Shown: positions 21,498 to 23,717 of the stretch, piece by piece
Layout of the letters: each line of letters opens with the position of its first letter
Position numbering within the stretch: position 1 is the first letter of the stretch
DNA from: a virus
Length of the DNA: 23,717 nt
Virus record (IMG/VR): IMGVR_UViG_3300002460_000162
Coordinates: 1 to 23,717 of that record
Strand: one strand, 5' to 3'
Made by a program: the position numbers and the translations under genes
Notes under the pieces: model-generated
What the model was told of the DNA's origin: nothing
The model's input: only the letters and a program-made list of their open reading frames with translations
Database searches by the model: none

Positions 21498-21910
21498 TGG
21501 CGAGGATCACCGGGGCACGCGAACATAAGGCTCATCTCCGGGCGATTCGTTCCGCAACCGCGCGCGAGGTGGGCAAGGCGATATTCGTTGCTGCCGATGC
21601 GCTTGCGGTGGATGCCGCGCTATCGATCACGGAAGGGGCTGTGTCGGGAAAGAACCACGTCGTGAGCGCGCCGGGCGAACCGCCGAATTCCGACACCCAT
21701 CTGCTCGACAGATCGATCGAAGCAACGAAAACCGGGCCGCTCACCGCCGAGGTCAGCGCCAACGCGCCATACGCTGCGGCGCTCGAATTTGGTACGTCAA
21801 AGATGGCCGCCCGCCCTTACATGAAGCCTGCCGCCGAACGTATCAGGCCCAAGGCGGAAGCATTCGTGCGCGCGGCGACAAAGCGCGCCGTCGCAGGGAA
21901 AAAGCTCTAG
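21497..21910 (+). CDS. HK97 gp10-like tail-completion protein
   Basis: The stop TAA of the previous gene overlaps the ATG by one base (21497). The 137-residue product carries the gp10-like (PF04883) signature: SAPGEPPNSDTHLLDRSIEA, then ANAPYAAALEFGTSKMAARP and YMKPAAERI. These proteins form the tail-terminator/neck interface of long-tailed phages. Length and position are normal. Confidence 0.88.
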   Translation: MARITGAREHKAHLRAIRSATAREVGKAIFVAADALAVDAALSITEGAVSGKNHVVSAPGEPPNSDTHLLDRSIEATKTGPLTAEVSANAPYAAALEFGTSKMAARPYMKPAAERIRPKAEAFVRAATKRAVAGKKL

Positions 21911-21918
21911 CCGCGCTC

Positions 21919-21926
21919 GTCCGTAT
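21919..21926 (+). repeat. GTCCGTAT, one-base variant of the intergenic motif
   Basis: It lies 8 bases after the gp10-like stop, in a 74-base gap, matching GTCCGTAG at 7 of 8 positions. Confidence 0.35.
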
Positions 21927-21957
21927 TAATCCCCCACAGCCATCGCCACAATGCCGC

Positions 21958-21973
21958 CTGATCCATAGATCAG
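21958..21973 (+). promoter_or_regulatory. Inverted repeat overlapping the ribosome site of the next gene
   Basis: CTGATC (21958-21963) pairs with GATCAG (21968-21973). The right arm includes the first bases of the AGGAG ribosome site (21972-21976) of the gene starting at 21985, so folding could modulate translation. Confidence 0.3.
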
Positions 21974-21984
21974 GAGATTAGAAT

Positions 21985-22500
21985 ATGGCTGGCGTAACCG
22001 GGGAAATTTCCCTCAGCATCAAGGCATCCCTGTCCGGCACCGCCGATCTCGGCACCCCGCGCGCGGGTATCGACACCATCACGCAGCTTTTGCAGATTTC
22101 GGCTGGCACCGCCGCTGTCAATCAGGCCGATCTGATGTTCGCCGATCAGCGCACGCTCGCTGCCAGCGCAACCGAAGACCTCGATCTTGCTGGCGTGCTG
22201 ACCAACGCATTCGGCGCCACCATTACGGCGGCCGAAATCGTCGCGATCTATATCGAAGCGGCGTCCGGCAACACCAACAACGTCAACGTCACCCGCCCAG
22301 CCTCGAATGGCTTTGTCGGCCCATTCCTTGCCGCTGGCGATGGTATCGGCGTAAAGCCCGGCGAATATGCGCTGCTCGTCTCGCAAACCGGATGGGCAGT
22401 GACGGCTGGAACCGGGGATCTGCTCACCATCACTAACAGCTCGTCCGGCACTGGCGTCACCTATGATATTGTGATCATCGGGCGCTCCGTCGCGGCGTGA
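21985..22500 (+). CDS. Structural tail/neck-region protein (171 aa)
   Basis: AGGAG at 8-base spacing precedes ATG 21985. The protein (MAGVTGEISLSIKASLSGTA onward) is strand-rich and Gly/Ala/Thr-rich, with NTNNVNVTRPASNGFVGPFL and YALLVSQTGWAVTAGTGDLL. It resembles jelly-roll-like virion proteins but I do not recognise a family. It sits between the gp10-like and DUF3168-like genes, which suggests a virion role. Confidence 0.65.
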   Translation: MAGVTGEISLSIKASLSGTADLGTPRAGIDTITQLLQISAGTAAVNQADLMFADQRTLAASATEDLDLAGVLTNAFGATITAAEIVAIYIEAASGNTNNVNVTRPASNGFVGPFLAAGDGIGVKPGEYALLVSQTGWAVTAGTGDLLTITNSSSGTGVTYDIVIIGRSVAA

Positions 22501-22503
22501 TGA

Positions 22504-22776
22504 ATGAAGGTCCGCTTCTCAAAAGGCTATGATCACCGATGGCCCAGCCGGGCAATAACGCATTACCCGGCTGGCTGGGAGGGGACGGTCAAGCGTGAAG
22601 CGGGTGAAGCGGCTGTATCAAAAGGGTACGCGACAGAAGTGCGCGGACGTGGTAAGAATCGCGCCGATGCCGAAACCTCCGACATGGCAGCAACTGACCA
22701 ACTGGCTGGATGCGACGGTCACGCTGATAGTGGGGACGGCATTCCGGTGCACGGGGATGAAACATCCGGCCAATGA
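22504..22776 (+). CDS. Small phage protein with MKVRF-type start (90 aa)
   Basis: The first ~45 residues (MKVRFSKGYDHRWPSRAITH, then YPAGWEGTVKREAGEAAVSKGYA) match the small 'MKVRF..D.D.......I.Y.AG....V...AG.AA...G.A' proteins found in many phage structural modules. The remaining residues are polar, Asp/Gly/Ala-rich and probably disordered. It ends in an ATGA overlap (22773-22776) with the DUF3168-like gene. Function unknown. Confidence 0.7.
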   Translation: MKVRFSKGYDHRWPSRAITHYPAGWEGTVKREAGEAAVSKGYATEVRGRGKNRADAETSDMAATDQLAGCDGHADSGDGIPVHGDETSGQ

Positions 22777-23171
22777 CAATTCTCCCGTTACACTCTGCGC
22801 GAAGCGAGATTCTCTCGACCCTCAAGACTGACAGCGCACTGACGGCTGTTGTGCCAGCGTCACGCATATGGCCCCAGAAGACGCCAGCGAGCCCGACATG
22901 GCCGTTCATCCGCATCGACAGCATGACGGCGACGCCAGGGCGCTATGACTGCGCGGAAGGGTCGGAAATCACCGGAACCGCGCATTGCTTCACGAAGGTT
23001 GACACTTCGGTCCTCGATCCCGAGGCGCAGGCAATGTCGATCTGCGATCTGATGGGCACAGCGCTTGAAGCGTTGGGCGAATGCCATATCGGCGTTGTGC
23101 AGATTATCATGGACCCGGAGGAAGCCGACGCCTTCCACGGCATGGTCCCATTCCGCCTTTCCAAGGTCTGA
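22773..23171 (+). CDS. DUF3168-like tail-completion protein
   Basis: The 132-residue protein has the pattern of DUF3168/tail-terminator proteins: an N-terminal helix (LHSARSEILSTLKTDSALTA), IWPQKTPASPTWPFIRIDS, a GTAHCFTKVD strand, and an EAQAMSICDLMGTALEALGE helix, ending VPFRLSKV. In long-tailed phages this protein caps the tail tube next to the head. It precedes the tail-tube gene, as expected. Confidence 0.82.
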   Translation: MTILPLHSARSEILSTLKTDSALTAVVPASRIWPQKTPASPTWPFIRIDSMTATPGRYDCAEGSEITGTAHCFTKVDTSVLDPEAQAMSICDLMGTALEALGECHIGVVQIIMDPEEADAFHGMVPFRLSKV

Positions 23172-23177
23172 TCGCCC

Positions 23178-23185
23178 GTCCGTAG
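23178..23185 (+). repeat. Recurrent intergenic motif GTCCGTAG, copy 4
   Basis: An exact copy lies 6 bases after the DUF3168-like stop, in the 69-base gap before the tail-tube gene. Confidence 0.5.
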
Positions 23186-23195
23186 AGCCTTGGCC

Positions 23196-23222
23196 TTGAC
23201 GGCCATACCGTTCCCGTAAATT
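23196..23222 (+). promoter_or_regulatory. Possible promoter before the tail-tube gene
   Basis: TTGACG (23196-23201) is a good -35 match. TAAATT (23217-23222) is a fair -10 match, but the 15-base spacing is short. TCCCG (23212-23216) and CGGGA (23227-23231) are inverted copies flanking the AT-rich centre. Confidence 0.25.
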
Positions 23223-23240
23223 AATTCGGGAGTTCCGGAA

Positions 23241-23693
23241 TTGGCCTATACCAACAAGCTCAAGGGTACGCGCGTTGCCATCATGATCGGCGATGGCGCG
23301 ACGCCAGAGGTTTTTACGACGCTGTGCGGCATTTCGACCAAGGGATTCCAGCAGACCCGCGCCACCTCGGACACCACCGATTGGGATTGCGCTGATCCCG
23401 ATGCGATCCCGGTCATCACCCGCGATGTCAACGCAACGGACTGGTCTATTTCAGGCTCTGGCCTTCTGCACCGCCCGTTGCTCGCCACATTGCAGGCGGC
23501 TTATGACACGACGACCACGACCAATTTCCGCTTCTATTTCGATGAGGCGTCGGGCGATGAGGTCATCAGCGGCTATTATGAAGGCCCCGGCATCGTCACC
23601 GATCTCAATATCACTGCCACAAATGGCGAATATATCCAGATCAGCCTGACCATTACGGCGGGCGGCGCAAAAAGCTTCGTTGCCATCCCCTGA
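23241..23693 (+). CDS. Tail tube protein, TTG start
   Basis: TTG 23241 has GGGAG (23228-23232) at 8-base spacing; no ATG fits as well. The 150-residue product (MAYTNKLKGTRVAIMIGDGA at the start, with Met from TTG) has the tail-tube pattern: an N-terminal 'G....I..GDG..PE.FT...G' segment, a 'T.DTTDWDC' centre and a closing GEYIQISLTITAGGAKSFVA. It polymerises into the long tail. The window ends 24 bases after its stop. Confidence 0.85.
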   Translation: MAYTNKLKGTRVAIMIGDGATPEVFTTLCGISTKGFQQTRATSDTTDWDCADPDAIPVITRDVNATDWSISGSGLLHRPLLATLQAAYDTTTTTNFRFYFDEASGDEVISGYYEGPGIVTDLNITATNGEYIQISLTITAGGAKSFVAIP

Positions 23694-23717
23694 TCCATCG
23701 CAACCCTGCACCTACAG

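Noticed and set aside
22595-22831. 78-aa frame overlapping the 90-aa and DUF3168-like genes
   Set aside because: It overlaps two better supported genes that are joined by an ATGA junction.
1-23717. tRNA, rRNA, CRISPR array, insertion sequence, integrase or attachment site
   Set aside because: No cloverleaf, regular spaced repeat, transposase, recombinase or duplicated core was seen by reading. Dedicated searches were not possible.

Overview
The window is an internal stretch of a temperate tailed phage or prophage, running off both ends: a leftward gene is cut at base 1 and the right end stops just after the tail-tube gene. High GC, dense 4-base start/stop overlaps and the gene families (small and large terminase, DUF1073-type portal, MuF-like head protein, DUF2213 protease, DUF2184 capsid, gp10-like and DUF3168-like tail proteins, tail tube) fit a long-tailed (siphovirus-type) phage of an alphaproteobacterium. 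A sphingomonad host is possible but is only an impression. No integrase, att site, lysis gene, tRNA, CRISPR or insertion sequence is visible. No stretch over 300 bases lacks a candidate gene.

Bases 1-1830 hold the leftward lysogeny side: a small XRE-type repressor, a lipoprotein in the same operon, a small unknown protein, then two more unknown genes behind a second regulatory gap. Three palindromes of the form TTCGCA-N3-TGCGAA lie at 652-666, 686-700 and 1809-1823. They look like the repressor's operators and would control both the rightward early promoter and a second leftward promoter. Bases 1833-3570 hold a chain of small early genes, several with helix-turn-helix regions.

Bases 3585-9373 are the replication module: SF2 helicase, RecD-like SF1 helicase, VRR-NUC nuclease, an unknown protein, and a VapE/VirE-type P-loop ATPase. 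After these come 280 bases rich in TGTCTAC iterons, with nested inverted repeats, a near-consensus DnaA box and an AT-rich tract, which is the best origin candidate. A ParB/LmbU-like DNA-binding protein follows.

Bases 9474-23693 are packaging, head and tail genes. The standout is the portal gene: its C-terminal ~150 residues match the Acb1 anti-CBASS 2H phosphodiesterase, with two H-V-T motifs. Other notable points are a large terminase that appears to start at CTG, a 605-residue protein with exactly fifteen 22-residue repeats, a probable moron between the MuF and protease genes, and an 8-base motif, GTCCGTAG, recurring in the rare intergenic gaps of the late region.
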